Shown in pieces: positions 1 through 5,957 of a stretch of 9,130 bases of DNA. Position 1 is the stretch's first letter, and every line of letters begins with the position of its first letter. Origin of the DNA: an uncultured Caulobacter sp. (GTDB taxonomy: Bacteria; Pseudomonadota; Alphaproteobacteria; Caulobacterales; Caulobacteraceae); assembly GCA_937991555.1 (NCBI GenBank), contig CALKHU010000160.1, positions 1 through 9,130 on the forward strand, given 5' to 3'. The notes below the pieces were generated by a model. That model saw only the letters and a list, made by a program, of their open reading frames with translations. It had not been told where the DNA came from and searched no databases. The translations under genes and the position numbers were made by a program.

Positions 1-633
1 GGGGCGATGGCCAGCAAGTTCCGCAACACAGGCCAGACCTGCGTCTGCGCCAACCGGCTGCTGGTGCAGGCCGGCGTCTATGACGCGTTCGCCGACCGGC
101 TGGCATCCCGCGTCAAGGCGTTGCGGGTGGGCGACGGGCTCGACGGGCCGACCGAGCAGGGACCGCTCATCAACGCCGCGGCGGTCGAGAAGGTCGAGCG
201 CCACGTCGCCGACGCGGTGGCCGGCGGCGCCGGCGTCCTGACCGGCGGGGCCCGGCGCGGAACGGAGGGGTCGTGGTTCGAACCGACGGTGCTCGTCGAT
301 GTCCCGGCCGGGGCGCTGATGAACCGGGAGGAGACCTTCGGTCCGCTCGCGGGCCTTGTCCGCTTTGAGACCGAGGCCGAGGCGATCGCCCTGGCCAACG
401 ACACCCGGGCCGGACTGGCCTCCTACGTCTACACGCGGGATCTCGACCGCGCCTGGCGGATGGGGGAGGCGCTGCAGTACGGGATGGTCGGCCTCAACAC
501 CGGCCTGATCTCCACGGAGGTGGCGCCGTTCGGCGGGGTCAAGGAGTCGGGTCTCGGCCGGGAGGGATCCCGTTTCGGCCTCGACGAGTACCTGGAGCTG
601 AAAATGATGTGCCTGTCGATCACCGCCGCCTGA
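1..633 (+). CDS. gabD: NADP-type succinate-semialdehyde dehydrogenase, C-terminal part (5' truncated by window)
   Basis: Aldehyde dehydrogenase superfamily. It would oxidise succinate semialdehyde to succinate in the cytoplasm, the last step of GABA breakdown. The reading frame is open from base 1, so the start lies outside the window. About 210 residues are visible against roughly 480 in E. coli GabD, so the N-terminal NAD(P)-binding half and the catalytic Glu are missing. Visible motifs are the catalytic cysteine block GQTCVCAN right at the start (with the second Cys typical of GabD), EETFGP near residue 110 and PFGGVKESGLGREG near 175-190. The ending LELKMMCLSI also resembles GabD. The near-continuous similarity to remembered GabD sequence makes this subfamily more likely than a generic aldehyde dehydrogenase, but the substrate is not proven. 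The gene converges on the oxidase operon and has no obvious functional link to it. Confidence 0.93.
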   Translation, partial: GAMASKFRNTGQTCVCANRLLVQAGVYDAFADRLASRVKALRVGDGLDGPTEQGPLINAAAVEKVERHVADAVAGGAGVLTGGARRGTEGSWFEPTVLVDVPAGALMNREETFGPLAGLVRFETEAEAIALANDTRAGLASYVYTRDLDRAWRMGEALQYGMVGLNTGLISTEVAPFGGVKESGLGREGSRFGLDEYLELKMMCLSITAA

Positions 634-676
634 GGCCGTCTCGCGCAGGCCGCTCAAGGACGACGGTCAGGGGCCA

Positions 677-709
677 GGCGCCAGGCGATGGAGCTCATCG
701 CCCGGCGCC
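677..709. terminator. GC-rich hairpin, candidate bidirectional terminator
   Basis: Left arm 677-690 (ggcgccaggcgatg) pairs with right arm 696-709 (catcgcccggcgcc). This gives a 14-bp stem with a single A-C mismatch (683/703) and a 5-nt loop, gagct. It begins 43 nt after the gabD stop and lies between converging genes, which is where a shared terminator is expected. No U-tract follows on either strand, so it is not a textbook intrinsic terminator. It could instead be an RNA-stabilising hairpin, a Rho-associated end or a dispersed palindromic repeat. Confidence 0.45.
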
Positions 710-871
710 CGCGTTGCGCGGCGGGTTTCGCCACGACTGCAGTTGCTCGAGCACGTCCGAGACGATCTGGTCCCTGCTGAGGCCTGTGACGTCGCGGCGA
801 TGTCCGCCCGGACCGATCCTCGCCGTCAGCCGCCACTCCCGGCTCGCTGCATGTCGCCGAAATCCATGCAC
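695..871 (-). CDS. Possible small basic protein (58 aa), low confidence
   Basis: This is a minus-strand ORF that would start at GTG 871-869 and end at a TGA inside the 677-709 hairpin. The predicted protein has a basic N-terminal half (several Arg and His) and a C-terminal segment, DQIVSDVLEQLQSW, that looks like an amphipathic helix. The helix part has strongly G/C-ending codons like the real genes nearby. Against it: there is no Shine-Dalgarno sequence before the GTG, the frame stays open upstream into the neighbouring gene as GC-rich shadow frames do, and I recognise no family. It could be a decayed gene or chance. Confidence 0.22.
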   Translation of the reverse strand: MHGFRRHAASREWRLTARIGPGGHRRDVTGLSRDQIVSDVLEQLQSWRNPPRNAGAGR

Positions 872-942
872 AGCTAACGGTTCGCGGCTGTGATCGTTCG
901 CCCCCGGGCGATGACGGCCGCGGCTCGGCGTCGCGAGGCGCA

Positions 943-1257
943 TCAGCCCCGGGAGACGGCGGGGATGGCCTGCCAGAGGACGGCGACCGTCGCGAGCGCC
1001 GACCCGAGGATGGCGACCTCGGTCATGAACCGGAGGGAGGCGGCGCCCTGGTCGCGCGTGCGCAGACGGCGGATCGCCGCGATGAGGTGCGCGGCCAAAG
1101 CCGCGAGGCAGGCGCCGGTGAAGGCCAGGGCGGCCAGCCGCCATGCGGGCGCATCCGCGCGGTCCACGACATCGCCGATGCTGACGATGCCATAGACGCC
1201 GATGAAGTGGACCGCCCAGACGATCAGCCCGCCCAGCATGAAGGCCCAGCGCCCCAT
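943..1257 (-). CDS. Small three-helix membrane protein at the end of the oxidase operon
   Basis: This 104-aa protein has three hydrophobic segments at about residues 5-30, 38-62 and 80-100, joined by short loops. A basic loop (IRRLRTRD, about 62-69) separates helices 2 and 3, which places that loop in the cytoplasm by the positive-inside rule. Helix 1 contains WAVHF, with a His that could bind metal or haem, though this is speculative. The start is well supported: GGGAGG (1269-1264) sits 6 nt before the ATG, inside the last codons of the preceding gene, and only 2 nt separate that gene's stop from this start. An ORF that remains open far upstream in the same frame is only a shadow of subunit I. 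By position it is probably a small accessory or assembly subunit of the oxidase; I do not recognise a named family. Confidence 0.8.
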   Translation of the reverse strand: MGRWAFMLGGLIVWAVHFIGVYGIVSIGDVVDRADAPAWRLAALAFTGACLAALAAHLIAAIRRLRTRDQGAASLRFMTEVAILGSALATVAVLWQAIPAVSRG

Positions 1258-1259
1258 GG

Positions 1260-3800
1260 TCAGCCTCCCGGAAACAGCCGGAGCAGCAGGCCGCTGAACG
1301 CGCCCTGTCCCGCTGTATAGACGACGAAGAGGGCGATGAGATCGGCCGTCGTCGGCAGGTCCGGACGCAGGCGTCCGGCGATCCGGCGCAGGATCGCGAA
1401 CACGGCCATCAGGACTGTCACCGCGACGAACAGGCCCTGCCATGCCATGAAGGCGTGGACCATGGCGCCCTGGGCGTGGACGGTCGGATGGGGGCCGGCG
1501 GCGCGCCAGGCCCCGAGATCCAGGGCCCAGGCCGCGGCCAGCGAGGCGGCGGCGAGGACCAGCATGAGGGTCGCCGCCGTCGCCGGATGCGAACCCGGCC
1601 TGCGCTGGAGCCGGCATGCCGCCCAGGCCAGTCCCGCGGCGGCCGCGTCGAGCACAAGCAGCGTCACCAGCGACGTGACGGGCGGCGGAGGCAGCCAGAC
1701 GCCGGGATTGCGGCTCCAGAGGAAGACGTAGCTGAACGCGCTCATCGCCAGCACCATCCCGCCCACGACGAGGGTGATGACCATCGCCCACCAGCCATGG
1801 CTGGTCGGACCGCTGGCGTAGGTCGGGACCTCGATGCCGGCGCCGATGTCGGCCGTCCCGCACGCCGGGCGCCGGTCGAGCGTCCAGCACCAGCTCATGA
1901 TGCAGTAGATCGCCAGCACGCCGCTCACCGCCGACGGCCAGTAGGCCTGCACGGTGAGCAACAGGAAGAACCCTGCGGTGAACAGGGCCCCCCAGATCGG
2001 CCAGCCGGAGGGCCGGGGCAGAATCTGCAGGTACTGCGGCTCGGCGTTGAGCGTGCTGGTGACGATGGTCTCCCGCTCGCCTGTTGCACTGCGAGGGAGG
2101 AAGTATCGCCCCGCCTCGACGTCGCGGGCGAGCTCCTTCTGGTCCCACAGCGGGTAGAGGCTGGTGACGACCGGTATCGACCGGACCGAGTAGAGCCCGG
2201 CCGGAAGCCATTCCAGGCCCGCCCCGTCGTGGACGTTGCCGGCGGTGCGGTCGCCGAACGGACGGAAGCTCCGCGCCATGTCGATCACCCAGACCAGCAC
2301 GCCCGCCGCGAAGACGAAGGCTCCGACCGAGGAGACCAGGTTGGGCAGTTCGAGGTCACGGCCGGGCAGGTAGGTATAGACCCGGCGGGGCATGCCCATC
2401 AGTCCGCTCAGGTGCATGGGCAGGAAGGCCAGGTGCATGCCGGCGAACATCAGCCAGAACACCCAGCGGCCGAGGCGCTCGCTGAGCGCGCGCCGGCTGA
2501 CCATCGGGGTCCAGTAGTAGATGGCCGCGAACAGCGGGAACACCATGCCGCCGATCAGGACGTAGTGCAGGTGGGCGACGATGAAGTAGGTGTCGTGGGC
2601 CTGCCAGTCGAACGGGACCATGGCCACCATCACGCCGGTGAGGCCGCCCATGGTGAAGATGATCACGCTGCCCAGCGCGAACAGGCCGGGCGTGCTGAAC
2701 CGCATGCGGCCGGCGGCGATGGTGGCGATCCAGCTGAAGACCTGCACCCCGGCCGGGATCGAGACCGCGGCCGACGCGGCCGAGAAGAAGCCCGTCGAGA
2801 TCCGCGGCATCCCCGTGGTGAACATGTGATGCGCCCAGACGCCGAAGCTGATGAAGCCGGTGGCGAGCATGGCCAGCACAACGAGGCGGTGACCGACGAG
2901 CGGCGTGCGGGCCACAGCGGGGACGATGGTCGACATGGCTCCCGCCGCGGGCAGGAAGATGATGTAGACCTCGGGGTGGCCGAAGAACCAGAAGAGGTGC
3001 TGCCAGAGCAGCGGGTCGCCGCCGCGGGCGGGGTCGAAGAAGGGCCAGTCCAGCGCCCGCTCCAGTTCCATCAGGGTCGTCGCCAGGATGACGGATGGAA
3101 AGGCGATGATGATCATCCCGGCAAAGATCAGCATCGCCCAGGCGAAGACCGGCAGCTTGTCCAGCGTCATGCCCGGCGCGCGGGTCCGGAGGATGCCGAC
3201 GATGATCTCGATGGCGCCGGCGATGGCCGAGATCTCGATGAAGCCGATGCCGAGCAGCCAGAAGTCGGCGTTGATGCCGGGCGACCAGGTCGAACTCGTG
3301 AGCGGCGGGTACATGAACCAGCCGCCGTTCGGCGCCAGGCCGAAGAAGATCGAGCTGAAGAAGGCCAGCCCCCCGATCAGATAGGCCCAGAAGGCGTAGG
3401 CGCTGAGCCGGGGAAAGGGGAGGTCGCGGGCCCCGAGCATCTGCGGCAGCAGAAGTACGCCGAGAGCCTCCACGGCGGGCACCGCGAAGAGAAACATCAT
3501 CATCGTGCCGTGCACGGTGAAGAGCTGGTTGTAGGTCTCCTGCGGCAGCAAACCGTTCAGGGGGATGGCGAGCTGCGTCCGCATCAGCAACGCCAGCACG
3601 CCCGCCAGCACGAAGAACAGCATCGCCGCGCCGACGTAGTAGACGCCGACGAAGTTGTTGTTGATCGCCGTGATCCACTGCCAGAACGACCGGGGCCCGC
3701 ACCAGACCGCCGCGAGCGTCTCCAGCTCTCCCCTCGGCCGCGCCCCCCTGGTGGGGAACCGGTCGTAGAGGGCGGGGTCGAAGCCGGTCTCGGAGATCAT
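1260..3800 (-). CDS. ctaD: Cytochrome c oxidase subunit I fused to a subunit III-like domain
   Basis: This is the catalytic subunit of a haem-copper oxidase in the inner membrane (846 aa). The start chosen is ATG 3800-3798, which overlaps the coxB stop by 4 nt. The subunit I core spans about residues 30-510 with all metal ligands: H97 and H412 for the low-spin haem, H410 for the high-spin haem, and H275, H324 and H325 for CuB. Y279 in GHPEVY is the expected cross-linked tyrosine, and E277 is the A1-type glutamate. D126 marks the D-channel entry, but the channel asparagines are V115 and S133. The K-channel lysine position is Q353 (PAGVQVFSW). After a linker, residues 600-846 carry about six more helices like the subunit III part of known I/III fusions, but divergent. 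No separate coxC is present. This fused gene is longer than a standalone subunit I (about 530-560 aa). Confidence 0.96.
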   Translation of the reverse strand: MISETGFDPALYDRFPTRGARPRGELETLAAVWCGPRSFWQWITAINNNFVGVYYVGAAMLFFVLAGVLALLMRTQLAIPLNGLLPQETYNQLFTVHGTMMMFLFAVPAVEALGVLLLPQMLGARDLPFPRLSAYAFWAYLIGGLAFFSSIFFGLAPNGGWFMYPPLTSSTWSPGINADFWLLGIGFIEISAIAGAIEIIVGILRTRAPGMTLDKLPVFAWAMLIFAGMIIIAFPSVILATTLMELERALDWPFFDPARGGDPLLWQHLFWFFGHPEVYIIFLPAAGAMSTIVPAVARTPLVGHRLVVLAMLATGFISFGVWAHHMFTTGMPRISTGFFSAASAAVSIPAGVQVFSWIATIAAGRMRFSTPGLFALGSVIIFTMGGLTGVMVAMVPFDWQAHDTYFIVAHLHYVLIGGMVFPLFAAIYYWTPMVSRRALSERLGRWVFWLMFAGMHLAFLPMHLSGLMGMPRRVYTYLPGRDLELPNLVSSVGAFVFAAGVLVWVIDMARSFRPFGDRTAGNVHDGAGLEWLPAGLYSVRSIPVVTSLYPLWDQKELARDVEAGRYFLPRSATGERETIVTSTLNAEPQYLQILPRPSGWPIWGALFTAGFFLLLTVQAYWPSAVSGVLAIYCIMSWCWTLDRRPACGTADIGAGIEVPTYASGPTSHGWWAMVITLVVGGMVLAMSAFSYVFLWSRNPGVWLPPPPVTSLVTLLVLDAAAAGLAWAACRLQRRPGSHPATAATLMLVLAAASLAAAWALDLGAWRAAGPHPTVHAQGAMVHAFMAWQGLFVAVTVLMAVFAILRRIAGRLRPDLPTTADLIALFVVYTAGQGAFSGLLLRLFPGG
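1264..1269 (-). promoter_or_regulatory. Shine-Dalgarno site deciding the start of the small membrane protein
   Basis: GGGAGG on the minus strand lies 6 nt before the ATG at 1257-1255. It fixes this ATG as the true start, although the frame stays open for more than 900 nt upstream. Confidence 0.75.
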
Positions 3801-4753
3801 TGCAGGCTCGCGAGGTAGGCCGAGACCGCGCGAAGATCCGCCCCCGACAGGACCGGGTACGCCGGCATGCGATTGCCCGGCTTGATCGCCTGGCTGTCGG
3901 CGATCCAGCCCGCGATCGTGCCCTGGTTGTTGGGCAGGATGCCGCCGCCGATCGTGCGCCGCGCGCCGACGTGGCTGAGATCGGGGCCGGCGAGACCGTT
4001 GGCGGCGGTGCCGCGCACGGTGTGGCAGGCGCCGCAACCCGAGTCCGCGAAGACTTCGGCGCCGCGCGAGGCTTCGGCGGCGGCCGGGGCGGGCTTCAGG
4101 CGGCGCCGCATCCAGGCGTCGAACTCCGCCGGCGGATGGGCCACGACGACGAGGCCCATCAGCGCATGCGGGCCGCCGCAGTACTCGGCGCACTGACCGC
4201 CGTAGACGCCCGGCGCATCCGCCTGCAGGCGCAGGATGTTGCGACGCCCCGGGATCATGTCCTCCTTGCCGCCGAGTCGGGGAATCCAGAAGGCGTGGAT
4301 GACGTCAGCCGCCTCCAGTTCGAAGACCACCGGCCGGCCGGCGGGAATGTGGATCTCGTTGGCGTCCTGCAGCACCTCCCGGCCCTGGCTGTCGAGGTAG
4401 GCGACGCGCCACCACCACATCTCGCCGACGACCCGCACCCGGGTTTCGCCGGGGCGCGGATCGTCCGTCAGGCGGCTTGTCAGGCCGAGGCCGTAGACGA
4501 GCAGCGCGCTCAGCACGACGACCGGGAACGCCAGGCCGCCAAGCCAGACCAGACGCGGACCGCCCAGCCTGGACCGCCACCGTCGGGGGCCTAAGAGCGC
4601 AACTCCCAGGGCCGCCAGCACCGCCGCGAAGACGACGATGCCCACGGCGAACAGGACCCATGACAGCGTGTTGATCGGACCCGCGAAGGGCCCCGCCGGG
4701 TCGAGGGCCGGCGGCGGCCAGCCGGCGAATCCTTCGGGCGCCTTGCCGATCAT
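3797..4753 (-). CDS. coxB: Cytochrome c oxidase subunit II with C-terminal cytochrome c domain (caa3 type)
   Basis: This 318-aa subunit accepts electrons and passes them through CuA to subunit I. Two transmembrane helices (about 29-54 and 68-92) anchor it. The periplasmic cupredoxin domain has the aromatic patch EMWWWRVAY (111-119), which sits at the electron entry. It has a complete CuA set: H153, C188, E190, C192, H196 and M199 (CAEYCGGPHALM). A fused class I cytochrome c follows (about 225-318), with haem-binding CGACH at 240-244 and axial M296 in NRMP. The fused haem domain defines a caa3-type enzyme. Its ATG overlaps the TGA of the upstream cytochrome c gene, and its own TGA overlaps the subunit I ATG, both as ATGA. 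No cleavable signal is evident, and no Shine-Dalgarno is visible at the start, so translation is probably coupled. Confidence 0.97.
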   Translation of the reverse strand: MIGKAPEGFAGWPPPALDPAGPFAGPINTLSWVLFAVGIVVFAAVLAALGVALLGPRRWRSRLGGPRLVWLGGLAFPVVVLSALLVYGLGLTSRLTDDPRPGETRVRVVGEMWWWRVAYLDSQGREVLQDANEIHIPAGRPVVFELEAADVIHAFWIPRLGGKEDMIPGRRNILRLQADAPGVYGGQCAEYCGGPHALMGLVVVAHPPAEFDAWMRRRLKPAPAAAEASRGAEVFADSGCGACHTVRGTAANGLAGPDLSHVGARRTIGGGILPNNQGTIAGWIADSQAIKPGNRMPAYPVLSGADLRAVSAYLASLQ

Positions 4754-5109
4754 TCGAGCGTGTAGAGGTAGGCCGCGATGTCGCGGGCTTGGCTCTCGGT
4801 GACGGGGCTCGGGGGCATGCCGGTCGCGGCGGAGAGCGAGGCGGGGTCCAGGATCCAGGCGACCAGGACGTCAGGCTGGTTGGGCATCCGGCCCGCGATC
4901 AACGGCCGGGAGGCGAAGCCCTCAAGCGACCCGCCGACCGTGCCCCCGGGCCAGGCGACTCCGGGAACGGCATGACACGCCCCGCACCCCGCGGCCCGGA
5001 TGACGGTGAGGCCCCGGGCGGTGTCCGCGCCGGCGATGACGCGGGGCGGGCTGGTCTCGGCCGAGCACGCGCCAACGAGCGCGAGGCTCGCGATCGTCGC
5101 TGTCCGCAG
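4750..5109 (-). CDS. Lipoprotein mono-haem cytochrome c (start uncertain, no standard start codon)
   Basis: This is the first gene of the oxidase operon, a class I cytochrome c of about 119 residues, probably a membrane-tethered donor to CuA. Counting from CTG 5109-5107: a short hydrophobic signal ends in a lipobox, LVGAC (Cys15). Haem attachment CGACH is at 42-46, and the likely axial Met is M98 in GMPPSP. The ending DIAAYLYTLE is typical of the fold. The stop overlaps the coxB ATG (ATGA, 4750-4753). The frame runs from a stop at 5308-5310 with no ATG, GTG or TTG before the haem motif. Options are CTG (5109), ATT (5121), ATC (5130, with GGGGAGG at 5148-5142 lying 11 nt upstream), or a one-base error. 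Restoring one base would join the frame to ATG 5150 or TTG 5120. The coding call is firm; the start is not. Confidence 0.8.
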   Translation of the reverse strand: MRTATIASLALVGACSAETSPPRVIAGADTARGLTVIRAAGCGACHAVPGVAWPGGTVGGSLEGFASRPLIAGRMPNQPDVLVAWILDPASLSAATGMPPSPVTESQARDIAAYLYTLE

Positions 5110-5141
5110 GGTGTCGTCAATCGGGCCGATGGCGCGCGCAG

Positions 5142-5148
5142 CCTCCCC
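5142..5148 (-). promoter_or_regulatory. Shine-Dalgarno-like site upstream of the oxidase operon
   Basis: GGGGAGG on the minus strand is the best ribosome-binding candidate before the lipoprotein cytochrome c gene. It lies 11 nt from ATC (5130), 21 nt from TTG (5120, out of frame) and 32 nt from CTG (5109). It therefore favours initiation near 5120-5130 rather than at CTG, but no standard in-frame start exists there. Confidence 0.4.
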
Positions 5149-5183
5149 ATGGGGTCTGCAGGAGAACCCCCGCGACCGGCGCT

Positions 5184-5205
5184 GGTTCCAGGCTCGGAAC
5201 CCTGG
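5184..5205. repeat. Inverted repeat, possible operator
   Basis: GGTTCC (5184-5189) and GGAACC (5196-5201) form perfect 6-bp arms around aggctc. An alternative pairing, CCAGG (5188-5192) with CCTGG (5201-5205), overlaps it. The position midway between divergent starts suits a shared regulator-binding site or a small 5' UTR hairpin of c4. Short palindromes are common in GC-rich DNA, so this is a weak call. Confidence 0.25.
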
Positions 5206-5228
5206 CGGCCCTGCCGGGTTGGAGTGAC

Positions 5229-5957
5229 GTGCGCGCCCTCCTGCTGTTGACGGCCGCCGTCGTCGCGGCGGGCTGCCAGCCCCTCGCCAACGAAACGGGC
5301 GAGGCCTTTACCGCGACCGGCGAGCTGATCGCCATGGGCGGCGGCGAAGCCGGCGCGAGAACCGCCTGCTTCAGGTGTCACGGCCTGAACGGCGAAGGGG
5401 ACGGCGTCTCGACGCCTCGTCTCGCCGGTCTCGACCCGGGGTACCTGCGGAAGCAGCTCGAGGACTACGCCGCCGGACCACGCTTCGACGCCACGATGAC
5501 GCCTGTCGCCAGGCGGCTCGACCATGACGACCGTCTCGCAGTGGCGGCCTACTACGCCGCGCTGTCCCCGCCGGCGCGGGGGACCGCAGCGGCGCCGGCG
5601 CCCCGACTCTACGCTCAGGGCGATCACGCGCGCGCCCTGCCGGCCTGCGCGGACTGCCATGGCCGCGCGGGCGAAGGGATCGGACCGGCCAATCCGGCGC
5701 TGGCGGGACAACCGGCGGCCTACACGGTCGATCAGTTGCGCCGTTGGCGGACTTCGGACCGCCGAAACGACCCCCGGGGCGTCATGTCGGCCGCCGCCGC
5801 GGCTCTGGGCGATGGCGAGATGCGGGCCATAGCCGGCTGGCTAGAGCGGCGATCCGCTTCTCGACCGCCCGCCACCGACGCTGCCAGCCTGTCCGGCGCC
5901 GAGGCGGCTGCGGCACGATTGGCAGCATCCCGTGGACCACGTCATCCCGGTCGATGA
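5229..5957 (+). CDS. Di-haem cytochrome c4-type lipoprotein
   Basis: This 242-aa periplasmic electron carrier starts at GTG 5229, with GGAG four bases upstream. The lipoprotein signal MRALLLLTAAVVAAGC places the acylated Cys at 16. Two homologous cytochrome domains follow: the first has CFRCH at 47-51 with axial M90 in ATMTPVA, the second CADCH at 140-144 with axial M186 in GVMSAAA. Motifs such as PRLAGLDPGYLRKQLEDY and its counterpart PALAGQPAAYTVDQL are characteristic of c4. Its likely role is to carry electrons from the quinol side or the dehydrogenase to the caa3 oxidase. Family homology ends near residue 207 (IAGWLERR). The last 35 residues are Ala/Arg/Pro-rich and lie over the b561 gene on the other strand. 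It is divergent from the oxidase operon and convergent with the PQQ operon. Confidence 0.93.
   Translation: MRALLLLTAAVVAAGCQPLANETGEAFTATGELIAMGGGEAGARTACFRCHGLNGEGDGVSTPRLAGLDPGYLRKQLEDYAAGPRFDATMTPVARRLDHDDRLAVAAYYAALSPPARGTAAAPAPRLYAQGDHARALPACADCHGRAGEGIGPANPALAGQPAAYTVDQLRRWRTSDRRNDPRGVMSAAAAALGDGEMRAIAGWLERRSASRPPATDAASLSGAEAAAARLAASRGPRHPGR
5782..5957. other. Antiparallel 3' overlap of cytochrome c4 and cytochrome b561 genes
   Basis: The last 176 nt of the two convergent genes encode protein on both strands. For b561 the overlap covers its terminal basic tail and the preceding cytoplasmic segment; for c4 it covers the end of the second haem domain and a non-conserved tail. No terminator hairpin with a T-run is visible here. 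Confidence 0.85.

Larger units (their letters stand above)
634..942. other. Convergent intergenic spacer
   Basis: This 309-nt stretch lies between the gabD stop and the stop of the small membrane-protein gene on the opposite strand. It holds a strong GC-rich hairpin near its left end and a weak minus-strand small ORF, both listed separately. A second, much weaker hairpin (TCGCC/GGCGA arms) lies around 898-911. I see no promoter, RNA gene or repeat family here, and no T-run after either hairpin. Confidence 0.6.
5131..5228. promoter_or_regulatory. Divergent promoter region between oxidase operon and cytochrome c4
   Basis: About 100-120 nt separate the two divergent cytochrome genes, so both promoters must lie here or within the gene starts. 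I see no convincing -35/-10 pair on either strand. On the minus strand, GGGGAGG at 5148-5142 is a good Shine-Dalgarno candidate for the oxidase operon. On the plus strand, GGAG at 5221-5224 lies 4 nt before the c4 GTG start. An inverted repeat (5184-5201) sits in the middle. The regulatory role is inferred from layout. Confidence 0.4.

Noticed and set aside
1258..2211. Upstream extension of the small membrane-protein frame to a 422-aa protein
   Set aside because: The extra part is Arg/Pro-rich shadow sequence over subunit I. The Shine-Dalgarno at 1264-1269 and the hydrophobic N-terminus point to the ATG at 1257.
1455..3818. A 787-codon plus-strand ORF across the oxidase genes, rich in His, Arg, Asp and Gln
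   Set aside because: It is exactly antisense to subunit I, whose metal ligands and helices are complete. Long antisense frames are usual in GC-rich genes, and the protein is low-complexity with no domain.
3801..4193. Extension of subunit I upstream to an ATG at 4193
   Set aside because: The added residues are an Arg-rich shadow of the coxB cytochrome domain; the ATGA overlap at 3797-3800 gives the natural start.
4899..5711. A 270-codon minus-strand ORF across the divergent cytochromes
   Set aside because: It is a shadow of the c4 gene and of the lipoprotein cytochrome c in another frame, with no recognisable domain. Only its ATG at 5150 may matter, as a possible start if a base is missing.
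5931..5941. Small palindrome cgtggaccacg in the c4/b561 overlap, considered as a terminator
   Set aside because: The arms are 5 bp with a one-base centre, it lies in coding sequence of both genes, and no T-run follows.
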